Below, piece by piece: positions 8,294-16,582 of a stretch of DNA of 34,720 bases. The DNA lies in the NCBI GenBank assembly GCA_023818375.1, contig JAMWCC010000089.1, positions 1 to 34,720 on the forward strand. The letters run 5' to 3'. The position numbers and the translations under genes were made by a program. The stretch is from Candidatus Omnitrophota bacterium (lineage in GTDB: Bacteria; Ratteibacteria; UBA8468; B48-G9; DTJG01). How positions within the stretch are numbered: the first letter of the stretch is position 1; every line of letters starts with the position of its first letter. Under the pieces are notes generated by a model. The model worked only from the letters and a program-made list of their open reading frames with translations. It was not told the origin of the DNA and searched no databases.

Positions 8294-8918
8294 CCCTAGC
8301 TATAAGAAAGATTCCAAAACCTGTAAGAAAAAGCCCACAGAGTTTTGAGATAATGAGCATAGCAAAAATCTGCATGGGTTTTACACCTTTTGCAAGAACA
8401 AATGAGACAAAGCTGTACCATAAAAGATCCGCTGAGATGTGACCAAAGAAAAAAGCAATAACCCCAGGTATTCCCATTGGTATAGCAATTGAAAGATAAG
8501 TCAATCCTATTGTTATCCACCATAAAAACCAGTACGGGTTTGAAAGACTGACAATAATGCCAGAAAAGATTGACATCAAAAATGATGGTTGGCACTGTCT
8601 GTTCTTCGCGGTTTCTTCAACGAACATAATATATTCTTTAGAAAAAACCATCCATAAACCAAATAAAATCAAAACACATCCACCAACCAACCCTATGATA
8701 TCAACCACCATTGGCTTTTTCAGATAGTAACCAAAACCAAATATAAGCATAACTACCATTACCAGTTCAAGAATTGAATGACCTAAACCTATAAGTGGTC
8801 CTTCTTTCGCACCATAATGAACTGACCTGCTCATTGTAACTGCAAGAAGCGGTCCTGGACTCAATGCACCAGAAAGCGCGACACCAAATGAACTTAAGGC
8901 AATGGCAAATAAACTCAT
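8283..8918 (-). CDS. LysE/RhtB-family amino-acid or metabolite exporter
   Basis: This 211-aa integral membrane protein has about six hydrophobic segments and the family motif SPGP at residues 20-23 just after the first helix (GVALSGALSPGPLLAVTMSR). A NPYWFLWW segment lies in the middle. LysE/RhtB proteins export amino acids or related small metabolites; the substrate here is unknown. The start overlaps the stop of the upstream isomerase-like gene by four bases (ATGA), so both are probably one transcript. The 3' end overlaps the anti-sigma gene coming from the other strand. Confidence 0.88.
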   Translation of the reverse strand: MSLFAIALSSFGVALSGALSPGPLLAVTMSRSVHYGAKEGPLIGLGHSILELVMVVMLIFGFGYYLKKPMVVDIIGLVGGCVLILFGLWMVFSKEYIMFVEETAKNRQCQPSFLMSIFSGIIVSLSNPYWFLWWITIGLTYLSIAIPMGIPGVIAFFFGHISADLLWYSFVSFVLAKGVKPMQIFAMLIISKLCGLFLTGFGIFLIARVIV

Positions 8919-9715
8919 CTTTGAAGATAACTCTTTAGAACCCTTATATCGTGGGGCAACACAATGTCAGGTTCCCAGGCCTGAATATACTCACCTGATA
9001 GATACCCCTGATATCCTATTTCTTCAAGCAACATAATTGCTTCTTTATACGGTATTTCACCATTACCCATTAGGGCAAGCTTAACATTTCTCTCAGCATC
9101 ATAGACCCCATCATGAACATGACAGTGTTCGACAAAATTTTTGACATGGTCGAACGCTTCTTTTATTGTCATACCTTTTGTGAATGGATGCATGATATCC
9201 CAGTTGATTTTCACATAAGGATTATCAACGATTTTCACAACCTGTGCCACAGTATCTGCCCTTGAGAAAAAATCATGGGTTTCAAGGCACAAAAATATCC
9301 TGTTTTTTTCTGCGTATTCTCCAACAATCCCAAGGCAATCCCCAACTATCTTTACTGCCTCATCTATGCTTATTTTTCTGTCAGGAACACCCCCAAAAAC
9401 CCTTATTCTTTTTGTCCCGATATCAGATGCAAGGTCAATAAAAGCCTTTGTTGTCTCAAGTGCCTCTTTTCTTTTGTCAGGGTCAACAAAACAATATCTT
9501 ATTGAAGTGGCGATACAGGCACACTCAATCCCGCTATCCTGAAAAATCTTCTTGATCTCTTTCCTCTTACTAGTGCCTGTTTCCAGTTCTATCCCATGTT
9601 TGTGTTGCGCCTGAGAGCGTGGCTCAACCCCATCATAACCATATTTTTTAGCGTATTCAAGCATTTCAATAAGCGTACTTTTCGGACAGGAGAAACTCAT
9701 AAAAGAAAATTTCAT
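8915..9715 (-). CDS. Xylose-isomerase-like TIM-barrel sugar phosphate isomerase/epimerase
   Basis: This 266-aa protein belongs to the AP-endonuclease-2/xylose-isomerase-like barrel superfamily, whose members isomerise, epimerise or dehydrate sugars and inositols. The four expected metal ligands are visible: E145 in CLETHDFF, D173 in NWDIMHPF, H199 in HCHVHDG and E242 in SGEYIQAW. Length is normal. The ATG is preceded by AAAAGGGGG on the - strand. It leads a two-gene - strand operon with the LysE-type exporter and diverges from the 6S RNA promoter. Proteins of this type often work with Gfo/Idh oxidoreductases on keto-sugars, and four such oxidoreductases lie in this window. The actual substrate is not predictable. 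Confidence 0.87.
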   Translation of the reverse strand: MKFSFMSFSCPKSTLIEMLEYAKKYGYDGVEPRSQAQHKHGIELETGTSKRKEIKKIFQDSGIECACIATSIRYCFVDPDKRKEALETTKAFIDLASDIGTKRIRVFGGVPDRKISIDEAVKIVGDCLGIVGEYAEKNRIFLCLETHDFFSRADTVAQVVKIVDNPYVKINWDIMHPFTKGMTIKEAFDHVKNFVEHCHVHDGVYDAERNVKLALMGNGEIPYKEAIMLLEEIGYQGYLSGEYIQAWEPDIVLPHDIRVLKSYLQR

Positions 9716-9777
9716 AATACCCCCTTTTGATATATTTTTAACATTTCATATCTATTTTGTCTACATTGCCAACTGTA

Positions 9778-9806
9778 TTTACACACTTGTTTTTTTTTGG
9801 TATTAT
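9778..9806 (+). promoter_or_regulatory. Sigma70-type promoter for the 6S RNA
   Basis: TTTACA (9778-9783), a 17-base spacer and TATTAT (9801-9806) each match the vegetative consensus at five of six positions. The predicted start at about 9812-9813 falls on the 5' base of the 6S RNA closing stem, which supports both calls. Confidence 0.7.
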
Positions 9807-9810
9807 ATTA

Positions 9811-9980
9811 TTGCCTGTCCCGTGCGCAGGCGGAGTGTGAAACTTTGAGCCAACACCAATAAAGAGGGAGCCAAGTCTGACATACAAGACATGCCGGAAA
9901 CGGAAGTCGCGGTGTTCAGCGAGGCACCCACTTGTTAATACGGGTCTCAAAAGTTGCACTGCCTACGGCGGGACGGGTAA
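9811..9980 (+). ncRNA. ssrS: 6S RNA
   Basis: 6S RNA mimics an open promoter and binds housekeeping RNA polymerase holoenzyme. A closing stem pairs 9811-9822 (TTGCCTGTCCCG) with 9969-9980 (CGGGACGGGTAA). An inner helix pairs AACTTTGAG (9841-9849) with CTCAAAAGTT (9946-9955). AACACC (9852-9857) pairs with GGTGTT (9911-9916), and the tip has a CCG-GAAA-CGG tetraloop hairpin (9894-9903). The 3' strand pattern CACCCACTTG...GGGT followed by ACTGCCTACGGCGG closely follows the proteobacterial 6S consensus. About 170 nt is normal. The end lies only about 10 bases before tRNA-Tyr, so the two are probably co-transcribed and separated by tRNA processing. No intrinsic terminator lies between them. The call rests on hand folding and motif memory. 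Confidence 0.8.
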
Positions 9981-9990
9981 AAGTTTAGAT

Positions 9991-10072
9991 GGGTAGGTGG
10001 CCGAGTGGAAATGGCAGCAGACTGTAAATCTGCCGGCGTAAGCCTACGGAGGTTCGAATCCTCCCCTGCCCA
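9991..10072 (+). tRNA. tRNA-Tyr (GTA)
   Basis: This is a complete class II tRNA of 82 nt. The acceptor GGGTAGG pairs with CCTGCCC. The anticodon arm GCAGA-CTGTAAA-TCTGC reads GTA. A long variable arm (around GCGTAAGC) follows, and the T arm is GGAGG-TTCGAAT-CCTCC. The discriminator is A, and CCA is not encoded (ACTT follows). The last part of this gene is repeated 133 bases downstream. Confidence 0.96.
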
Positions 10073-10081
10073 CTTTGAAAA
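10055..10081 (+). repeat. Direct repeat, copy 1 (3' end of tRNA-Tyr)
   Basis: The 27 bases beginning CGAATCCTCCCC and ending ACTTTGAAAA span the 3' part of the tRNA-Tyr T arm, acceptor and flank. They recur without mismatch at 10188-10214. This layout is what an integration site in a tRNA 3' end produces. Confidence 0.9.
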
Positions 10082-10214
10082 TCTGGGGTATAGGAGGATT
10101 CGAATTGGAGCGAAGACGTATAGGTGCGAGCAAGTGCGAGCACCTGTGCGGATGGCCGACCCGAGCCGTAGTGGGAGGCAAGGGCGCCGAATCCTCCCCT
10201 GCCCACTTTGAAAA
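10082..10214. mobile_element. 133-bp tRNA-Tyr-derived insert with GC-rich folded core
   Basis: A 106-base segment (10082-10187, about 61% GC by hand count) plus the second copy of the 27-base repeat separates tRNA-Tyr from tRNA-Gly. Near its left end GGAGGATTCG (10093-10102) is the inverse of the T-arm sequence CGAATCCTCC at the right end, so the insert can close on itself. A competing pairing is GGGAGG (10173-10178) with CCTCCC (10193-10198). Inside is GGTGC-GA-GC-AAGT-GC-GA-GCACC (10122-10143), a hairpin with opposed GA/GA pairs. No open reading frame with a ribosome binding site is present. It could be a satellite insertion, an integration scar or a structured RNA. The type label is provisional. 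Confidence 0.5.
10188..10214 (+). repeat. Direct repeat, copy 2 (duplicated tRNA-Tyr 3' end)
   Basis: Identical over 27 bases to 10055-10081. It includes a complete acceptor 3' strand and discriminator but no tRNA body before it. The first ten bases also form the right half of the insert's terminal inverted repeat. Confidence 0.9.
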
Positions 10215-10228
10215 AGGAATTCAATAAT

Positions 10229-10299
10229 GCGGGGTTAGTTTAGTGGCAAAACATCAGCCTTCCAAGCTGATTATACGGGTTCGATTCCCGTACCCCGCT
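10229..10299 (+). tRNA. tRNA-Gly (TCC)
   Basis: This is a 71-nt tRNA. The acceptor GCGGGGT pairs with ACCCCGC. The anticodon arm TCAGC-CTTCCAA-GCTGA reads TCC, and the T arm is CGGG-TTCGATT-CCCG. The discriminator is T and CCA is not encoded. It lies 14 bases after the duplicated tRNA-Tyr end and 45 bases before the trigger factor gene. A Tyr-Gly tRNA pair is a common bacterial arrangement. Confidence 0.96.
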
Positions 10300-10344
10300 C
10301 TTAAAGTTTTTAATTGAAAAACATTTCTACCAGGGAGCATCTAA

Positions 10345-11343
10345 ATGAAAGTTGAAATTCAACAACTTCCAAAGCATGGAAGAAAAATTTTATTCGAGAT
10401 AGAAAGTGAGAAGGTAGAACAGGAAAAGCAGAACATAATCAGGGAAATCCAGAAGACTGCTGAAGTACCCGGTTTCAGAAAGGGGAAAGTACCTGAGAAC
10501 GTAATTGCAACAAGATACAATGATGTCATAAAGAAGAAGGTTGTTGAAAATCTTATTACCCGTTCATATTTTGAGGCAATAAAGGAGAACAACATATTAC
10601 CAGTAATAGATCCCGAAATTGGTGATGTGAAATTTGAAAATACATTGAGCTTCAGTGTCTATGTAGAAGTAAAGCCAGAAGTAACGGTCAAAAAATATAA
10701 AGCGCTTACAGTAAAACAGGTTGAACCAGAACCTGTGACAGAGCAGATGGTTGACGAAGTCCTTGCAGACTGGGAAAAAAGGAAAGAGTTTGCAAGTTCA
10801 ATCATTGATCCTGAAAAAAGAGCTGCATGGAGAAAGAAAATAAGACAACAACTTGAACAACTCAGTTTAACAAAAGCTAAAAGACAGGAAGAAGAGCAGA
10901 TTTGGAAACAGCTATTTGAACACAGTAGCATAGAAATACCTGAAAAACTTATGTTACAGAGAGCGAGAAGCCTTGCTGAACAGCAGTTAAACTACATAGA
11001 CAAAAAAAACAAAACAGAAGAAGAAGTTAGAAAAATCGCAATTGAAATCTACGAAAAAATGAAACCAGTCGCTGAAGAACAACTTAAAAAATATTTCATT
11101 CTTGATAAGATTGCAGAAATTGAAAAGATTGAGGTACAGGATGAAGAAGTTGAAAACGCGATTAGGCAGATAAGTTTAACAAGTGGAGAAGATTATGCCC
11201 AGGTTAAAAAAAGACTTGAAGAAACAGGAAGGATTCATGACATCAGAGACGATATCAGGATTGAAAAAACATTTGAAATGATTAAAAACAGTGCACAGAA
11301 TATCAAAAAGATTATATTGCCAGGGGAAACAAAAAATGCCTGA
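10345..11343 (+). CDS. tig: Trigger factor lacking the PPIase domain
   Basis: This is the ribosome-associated chaperone that shields nascent chains at the tunnel exit. The ribosome-binding domain (about 1-112) contains the signature GFRKGKVP at 43-50. After the linker [16 protein letters not shown] the sequence goes straight into the alpha-helical substrate-binding domain (about 130-325, with [19 protein letters not shown]). The FKBP-like prolyl isomerase domain of about 95 residues that normally sits between them is missing. This accounts for 332 aa against roughly 430 in the full-length family. The frame is intact and no remnant is visible, so this is a natural short form. GGGAG precedes the ATG. 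It heads the tig-clpP-lon operon and overlaps clpP by eight bases. Confidence 0.9.
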   Translation: MKVEIQQLPKHGRKILFEIESEKVEQEKQNIIREIQKTAEVPGFRKGKVPENVIATRYNDVIKKKVVENLITRSYFEAIKENNILPVIDPEIGDVKFENTLSFSVYVEVKPEVTVKKYKALTVKQVEPEPVTEQMVDEVLADWEKRKEFASSIIDPEKRAAWRKKIRQQLEQLSLTKAKRQEEEQIWKQLFEHSSIEIPEKLMLQRARSLAEQQLNYIDKKNKTEEEVRKIAIEIYEKMKPVAEEQLKKYFILDKIAEIEKIEVQDEEVENAIRQISLTSGEDYAQVKKRLEETGRIHDIRDDIRIEKTFEMIKNSAQNIKKIILPGETKNA

Positions 11344-11968
11344 AAAAAAAGGAAATAAGGCTTCCAATCAACTGATTCCGTATGTTATTGAAGTTACAGA
11401 ACGTGGCGAAAGGGCATATGACATCTATTCAAGATTACTTGAAGATAGGATTATATTCATTGGATTTCCTGTCACTGATGCTGTCGCTAATGCGGTCATC
11501 GCACAATTACTTTTCTTACAGAATAAGGACCCGAACAAAGATATCAGCTTATTCTTGAATACACCTGGTGGTTCGATAACTGCTGGACTAGCCATATACG
11601 ATACGATCCAGTTTGTAAAGTGTGATGTAGCGACCTATTGCATAGGGCAGGCAGCAAGTATGGGTGCTGTTTTACTTGCGGGTGGTACAAAAGGGAAAAG
11701 ATTTTTGCTTCCTCATTCAAGGGTACTGATTCATCAGCCTTTTGGAGAAATAGGCGGTACCACAATAGATGTAAGTATTCACACCAGGGAAATGATACGG
11801 CTGAGAAACATAATCAATGAAATTTTATCTAAACATACGGGACAGAGTTTGAAAAAAATAGAAAAAGACACTGAAAGAGATTATTTTATGGATGCAAAAG
11901 AAGCTGTTGAATATGGACTTGCTGACAAAATAATCTATCCAAACAAAAATGAAAATTGTGGAAAATAG
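11336..11968 (+). CDS. clpP: ATP-dependent Clp protease proteolytic subunit
   Basis: This 210-aa serine peptidase forms the tetradecameric chamber fed by a Clp ATPase. The triad is visible with standard spacing: Ser108 in GQAASMGA, His133 in LIHQPF and Asp182 in [24 protein letters not shown] forms the substrate-binding strand. The ORF track starts at TTG 11291, inside tig. I chose ATG 11336 because AGGGG lies before it and the protein then begins just ahead of the usual LIPYVIE segment. It overlaps tig by eight bases and lon by twenty. The partner ATPase clpX, usually next, is not in this window, so ClpP must pair with a Clp ATPase encoded elsewhere. Confidence 0.95.
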   Translation: MPEKKGNKASNQLIPYVIEVTERGERAYDIYSRLLEDRIIFIGFPVTDAVANAVIAQLLFLQNKDPNKDISLFLNTPGGSITAGLAIYDTIQFVKCDVATYCIGQAASMGAVLLAGGTKGKRFLLPHSRVLIHQPFGEIGGTTIDVSIHTREMIRLRNIINEILSKHTGQSLKKIEKDTERDYFMDAKEAVEYGLADKIIYPNKNENCGK

Positions 11969-14288
11969 AACACACAACAAGAAAAAAACTGTAAAGCCTT
12001 TCGTACCGCTCAGGGATATCGTTGTTTTCCCAAATATGGTTGTACCCCTGCTTGTTGGAAGACAGCGTTCAATAAATGCCGTCGAAGAAGCGATGAGCAC
12101 CGATAACATAATCATTCTTGCCTTCCAAAAAGATCCAAAAATTGAAGAACCTGGCATAAATGACCTTTATTCAATCGGGGTGCTTGCAAAACTTGCTCAG
12201 AGCGTAAGAGAACCAAGCGGAACTATGAAAATACTCATTGAGAGTATTGAAAGAGTTAAAATCTCTAAGGTGGTCACTGAGAGAAAATATTTTGCCTGCA
12301 TAGCTGAAAACATTCAATCTATTTCACAAAAAGATAAAGAAACAGAAGCCCTTTCAAGGCTTGTATTGGAAATGGCAGAAAAATACATAAACCTGAACAC
12401 TTCTGTCCCAAAAGAATTTTATGGAACACTGTTGACAATTGACAATCCATCAAAACTTGCAGATTCTATTGCTGGTTATCTCCCATTGAAATTCAAGGAT
12501 AAGATTACAATACTAGAAATTCTTGATGAAAAGGAAAGATTAAAAAAACTTATAGACATCATAAACAGTGAGTTGAGTGTTCTTGAGATACAAAGAGACA
12601 TTCACAGTAAGGTCCTTAAACAGATTGACCAAACACAGAAAGCATATCTGCTTCATGAGCAACTGAAAACAATCCAGCAGGAACTTGGAAAAGAAGCTGA
12701 AAATCCTGAACTGGTGCAACTGAAAGAAAAAATACTTGCTGCAAAGATGTCAAAAGAAGCAGAAACAAAAGCACTCGAAGAACTTGGTAGATTAAGCAAA
12801 ACGATGCCTTTATCTCCCGAAGCCACAGTAATAAGAACTTATATTGACTGGCTTATTGCACTACCCTGGAACAATCAAACAACTGACAATCTTGACATTG
12901 CTCACGCAAAAAAGGTCCTTGATGAGGACCATTTTGGACTTGAAAAGGTTAAGGAAAGAATAATTGAGTATCTTGCAGTCAGGAAAAAAACCGATTCCCT
13001 TAAAGGTCCAATCTTGTGTTTTGTTGGACCACCTGGATGTGGGAAAACATCTCTTGGAAAATCAATTGCAAGATGCATGGGAAGAAGATTTGTAAGAATC
13101 TCACTTGGCGGAGTTAGAGACGAAGCTGAAATAAGGGGTCATAGAAGAACATATATTGGAGCTCTTCCTGGTAGAATAATCCAATCAATGAGAAAGGCAG
13201 GGGTTAATAATCCTGTATTTTTGCTTGATGAGATAGATAAATTGGGTACTGACTTCAGGGGAGACCCTGCAAGTGCGCTTTTAGAAGTACTCGACCCTGA
13301 ACAAAATCATATGTTTTCAGACCATTACCTTGAGGTTGAATTTGATCTTTCAAAGGTGCTTTTTATCACTACTGCAAATACAGAGTTTACTATACCGCCA
13401 CCGCTTCTTGATAGGATGGAAGTTATTAATTTACCTGGATATACGAGCTGGGAAAAATTACAGATTGCTAAGTATTTTCTTATACCCAAGCTTCTTCCAC
13501 AACACGGATTGAAAAATGAAGAGATAAACATATCTGACAATGCAATTACAAAAATTATCAAAGAGTATACAAGGGAAGCGGGTGTTAGAAATCTTGAAAG
13601 GCAGCTTGCAACTATTTGTAGAAAAGTAACAAGGCAGATTGTTGAAGCCCAGCAACCAAAACTGCCTTACAGAATAGGATTGAAAAATCTCAGCTGGTAT
13701 TTGGGTCCAGAGAAATATACATCTTTGACAAAAGCAAAAGAACCTGGAGTAGGCGTTGCAACAGGAATGGCATGGACAGAATATGGCGGTGATATACTTT
13801 TTACTGAAGTACTTCTGATGAAAGGAAAAGGAAAACTTATTCTTACAGGACAACTTGGTTCTGTAATGAAGGAGTCAGCCCAGGCAGCGTTAAGCTTTGT
13901 AAGGGCTAATGCGGAAAAACTTGGAATACAGGAAGATTTTGCTGAAAAACACGATATCCATATACATGTGCCAGAAGGGGCTATTCCAAAAGATGGGCCA
14001 TCAGCAGGAGTAACTATTGTGACTGCCCTTGTTTCGGCATTGACTGGCAGAAAAACCCGCTCTGATGTTGCAATGACAGGCGAGATTACACTTCAGGGAA
14101 AGATTCTTAAGATTGGTGGGCTCAAAAGCAAAATTCTTGCTGCTCATAGGGCAGAAATAACAACAGTAATTATTCCACATGAAAATGAAAAAGATCTTGA
14201 AGAAATTCCAGAAAAAATCAGAAAGGAGCTGAAAATAATTCTGGTCAACAACGTCATGGAAGTCCTTGATGCCGCACTGATAAAATAA
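11949..14288 (+). CDS. lon: ATP-dependent Lon protease (LonA type)
   Basis: This 779-aa soluble protease degrades misfolded and regulatory proteins. The N-terminal LAN domain begins at [17 protein letters not shown] coiled-coil region around 200-290 leads into the AAA+ module, with Walker A GPPGCGKT at 360-367 and Walker [11 protein letters not shown]. The C-terminal protease domain carries the Ser-Lys dyad: Ser685 in PKDGPSAG and Lys728 in GGLKSK, 43 residues apart as in E. coli. The ATG lies inside clpP (20-base overlap) with no Shine-Dalgarno, so translation is probably coupled. In most bacteria clpX sits between clpP and lon; here the join is direct. The next gene follows after 25 bases. 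Confidence 0.96.
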   Translation: MKIVENRTHNKKKTVKPFVPLRDIVVFPNMVVPLLVGRQRSINAVEEAMSTDNIIILAFQKDPKIEEPGINDLYSIGVLAKLAQSVREPSGTMKILIESIERVKISKVVTERKYFACIAENIQSISQKDKETEALSRLVLEMAEKYINLNTSVPKEFYGTLLTIDNPSKLADSIAGYLPLKFKDKITILEILDEKERLKKLIDIINSELSVLEIQRDIHSKVLKQIDQTQKAYLLHEQLKTIQQELGKEAENPELVQLKEKILAAKMSKEAETKALEELGRLSKTMPLSPEATVIRTYIDWLIALPWNNQTTDNLDIAHAKKVLDEDHFGLEKVKERIIEYLAVRKKTDSLKGPILCFVGPPGCGKTSLGKSIARCMGRRFVRISLGGVRDEAEIRGHRRTYIGALPGRIIQSMRKAGVNNPVFLLDEIDKLGTDFRGDPASALLEVLDPEQNHMFSDHYLEVEFDLSKVLFITTANTEFTIPPPLLDRMEVINLPGYTSWEKLQIAKYFLIPKLLPQHGLKNEEINISDNAITKIIKEYTREAGVRNLERQLATICRKVTRQIVEAQQPKLPYRIGLKNLSWYLGPEKYTSLTKAKEPGVGVATGMAWTEYGGDILFTEVLLMKGKGKLILTGQLGSVMKESAQAALSFVRANAEKLGIQEDFAEKHDIHIHVPEGAIPKDGPSAGVTIVTALVSALTGRKTRSDVAMTGEITLQGKILKIGGLKSKILAAHRAEITTVIIPHENEKDLEEIPEKIRKELKIILVNNVMEVLDAALIK

Positions 14289-14313
14289 AAACCCATAAAA
14301 AGGAGAAAAAGAT

Positions 14314-15453
14314 ATGATGAAAAAAAGACTTTTTACTCCGGGTCCAATCTCTGTACCTGAAGAAGTACTTCTTGAAATGGCAAAACCCATCATTCATCAC
14401 AGAACGCCAGAATTTCTTGAAATAGCCCAGAAGGTGGTTGAAAATCTTAAGTATTTTTTTCAAACTAAAAATGATGTCTTCATCATCGCTGGTTCTGGCA
14501 CTGCTGCGATGGAAGCAGCTGTGGTAAATGTCCTATCGCCTGGAGAAAAGGCAATTGTAATTTCTGGTGGAAAATTTGGGGAAAGATTTGTTGAGATTGT
14601 GAAAGCATATGGTTGTATTCCATTCGTAATAGAACCTGGTTGGGGAAATGATGTGGATATTGCTATTGTTGAACAAACATTGAAACAAAATCCCGATATT
14701 AAGGCTGTTTATGGCACACTTGTTGAAACATCAACAGCAACCGCTTACAACATAAAAGGACTTGGAAAACTTATTTCCGATTTCCCTGAAACGATTTTTG
14801 TCGTTGATGGTATCAGCGGACTTGGAGCTGTGGAATGCAGAACAGATGATTGGAATATTGATATCCTTGTTTCTGGCTCTCAAAAAGCCCTAAGTTTGCC
14901 ACCTGGTTTATCATTTATTTCAGTAAGCGAAAAAGCGTGGAGAAAAATCGCCAGCTCAAAACTTCCAAAATACTATCTTGATCTTAAAAAATACAAAAAG
15001 GCAATGGAAAAGTTTGATTTTCCATTCACAATGGCAGTAAGTTTGGTTATTGGTCTAAATAAATCCCTTGAAATCATAAAACAAAAAGGACTTGAAAACT
15101 TATGGAAAATTCACAGAAAAAGGGCACTTGCGACAAGAAAAGCTGCAGAAGCAATGGGACTTAAAATTTTCTCAAAATCCCCAGCTGATGCCGTTACAGC
15201 GATAATTTTGCCTGAAGGAATTGATGGTGAAAAATTCTGTTCAGATTTGAGAAAAGAATTCGGAATGTCTGTAGCAGGCGGTCAGGACAGATTAAAAGGT
15301 AAGGTCATAAGAATATCACATTTTGGTTGGCAGGATGAATTTGATACAATCTCTGTTGTTGCTGCCATCGAAATTATGCTGAATAAATATAATTTCAGGG
15401 TAGAGTTGGGCAATGGTGTAAAAGAAGCGATGAAGGTATTGTTTGGAAATTGA
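14314..15453 (+). CDS. Class V PLP aminotransferase (alanine-glyoxylate / serine-pyruvate type)
   Basis: This 379-aa PLP enzyme starts with the family pattern KRLFTPGPISVPEEV. It has AGSGTAAMEAA for phosphate binding near 59-69, the PLP-ring aspartate D165 in FVVDGISGLG and the Schiff-base lysine K191 in SGSQKAL. Relatives transfer amino groups among alanine, serine, glyoxylate and phosphonates (2-aminoethylphosphonate). The exact reaction is not decided by sequence. AAGGAG lies upstream of tandem ATG codons (14314 and 14317). It opens the operon with the UroD-like, GH10-like and Gfo/Idh genes, so it may act on an amino or keto intermediate there. Only 25 bases separate it from lon, so read-through from the protease operon is possible. 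Confidence 0.87.
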   Translation: MMKKRLFTPGPISVPEEVLLEMAKPIIHHRTPEFLEIAQKVVENLKYFFQTKNDVFIIAGSGTAAMEAAVVNVLSPGEKAIVISGGKFGERFVEIVKAYGCIPFVIEPGWGNDVDIAIVEQTLKQNPDIKAVYGTLVETSTATAYNIKGLGKLISDFPETIFVVDGISGLGAVECRTDDWNIDILVSGSQKALSLPPGLSFISVSEKAWRKIASSKLPKYYLDLKKYKKAMEKFDFPFTMAVSLVIGLNKSLEIIKQKGLENLWKIHRKRALATRKAAEAMGLKIFSKSPADAVTAIILPEGIDGEKFCSDLRKEFGMSVAGGQDRLKGKVIRISHFGWQDEFDTISVVAAIEIMLNKYNFRVELGNGVKEAMKVLFGN

Positions 15454-15454
15454 G

Positions 15455-16582
15455 ATGATACATCCTAGCAAAAAGTTGGCAATTGACACAATAGAAAGAA
15501 AAAAAACCAAAGGTATACCTACATTTTTAGTCCACATAATGGACATCCCTCTTATTGAGGAACTTGCACAGGTGCCGCCTGGCACTTACGAAAAAGAACC
15601 AGAAAAAACCTATCTTAAATATGTATGGAATATAGGGATCAATTGCCTCGACCAGTTTATCCCAGATAACCCCCTTTCAATGACACATAAAGGTTTTGAT
15701 GAAAAAACAAAAAAGGGTCCAACAACAGGACTCAAAAACTTTATTCTTGATGGCGTTGTTATTGATAGTCCTGAATCAGTGGTTTTGCATATGGAAAAAT
15801 TCTTTATACCTTCCCTGCAAAAATCAATTGAACAGTTTGATGAAGAGCAGACCGTAAAATCTATCATAGATCAAGAAAACACCATTCAGGAAAAACTGGG
15901 TGAAACTGTATTAAAATCAGGCTATGGTTATATAAGGTTTCCCACTTTGAGCTATGGATATTACGGTTATGAAAACTATTTTATGGCATATCTTCTTTAT
16001 CCTGATATTATTGAAAAAGTTTTCTCACTGCAGGCAGATTATGCTGAACTTCACAATAAGGCAGCTGCAAGAGCAATAGTTGAAGGAAATCTTCCACTTT
16101 TGTATAGACTCGACCACGACATGGCTGATTCAAGGGGACTTCTCGTCAGTATGAAATCCCTTGAAAAGATTTGGCTTCCACATTTTTACAGGGCTATTCA
16201 ACCTGTATTGAAAACAAACATCAACCTTATATGGCATTGCGATGGAAACCTGATGGAGATGATACCGTATCTAATTGACTGTGGAATAAAGGGATTCCAG
16301 GGGTTTCAGTATGAGGCAGGAATGGATTATGTAAAAATTTGTAAAATGAAAGCAAAGGATGGTGATTCTCTCATAATCGTGGCAGGTGTTTCTGTTACTA
16401 CTGTATTACCGCATGGGACACCAGAGGAGGTAAGACAGCACATGAATTTTCTTGTTGAAAATGGACCAGAAACCGGTTTATTTCTCGCAGGCTCAAGTTC
16501 TATAACACCAGGAACAAACAGAGAAAATGTGCTTACATTTATTGAAGGATTGAAGTACTATCGTGAACAAGGAAGAAAATGA
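15455..16582 (+). CDS. Uroporphyrinogen-decarboxylase-family protein, not HemE
   Basis: This 375-aa protein has the UroD/MtaA-like TIM-barrel fold. The C-terminal half shows IWHCDGNLMEMIPYLIDCGI near residue 260 and GFQYEAGMD, matching the HxDG-type branch. It lacks the N-terminal arginine motif (RxPvWxMRQAG) of HemE and the HxCG zinc motif of corrinoid methyltransferases such as MtaA: aspartate occupies the zinc-cysteine position. It is therefore probably neither a haem enzyme nor a classical methylcobamide:CoM methyltransferase. The ORF track starts at TTG 15443, inside the aminotransferase gene. I prefer ATG 15455, one base after that gene's stop. Similar proteins are abundant in saccharolytic candidate phyla and mostly uncharacterised. 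It overlaps the next gene by ATGA. Confidence 0.8.
   Translation: MIHPSKKLAIDTIERKKTKGIPTFLVHIMDIPLIEELAQVPPGTYEKEPEKTYLKYVWNIGINCLDQFIPDNPLSMTHKGFDEKTKKGPTTGLKNFILDGVVIDSPESVVLHMEKFFIPSLQKSIEQFDEEQTVKSIIDQENTIQEKLGETVLKSGYGYIRFPTLSYGYYGYENYFMAYLLYPDIIEKVFSLQADYAELHNKAAARAIVEGNLPLLYRLDHDMADSRGLLVSMKSLEKIWLPHFYRAIQPVLKTNINLIWHCDGNLMEMIPYLIDCGIKGFQGFQYEAGMDYVKICKMKAKDGDSLIIVAGVSVTTVLPHGTPEEVRQHMNFLVENGPETGLFLAGSSSITPGTNRENVLTFIEGLKYYREQGRK

Noticed and set aside
10055-10214. Two 27-base repeats considered as a minimal CRISPR array
   Set aside because: There are only two copies, spaced 106 bases apart, the repeat is the tRNA 3' end, and there are no cas genes.
9985-10224. 79-aa minus-strand ORF and 68-aa plus-strand ORF (10005-10211) across the tRNA-Tyr region
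   Set aside because: Both run through the tRNA and the structured insert, have no ribosome binding site and read like the familiar spurious tRNA-antisense peptides.
15443-16582. UroD-family gene as hemE of the haem pathway
   Set aside because: The HemE N-terminal arginine motif is missing and the gene lies among sugar genes with no other haem enzymes.
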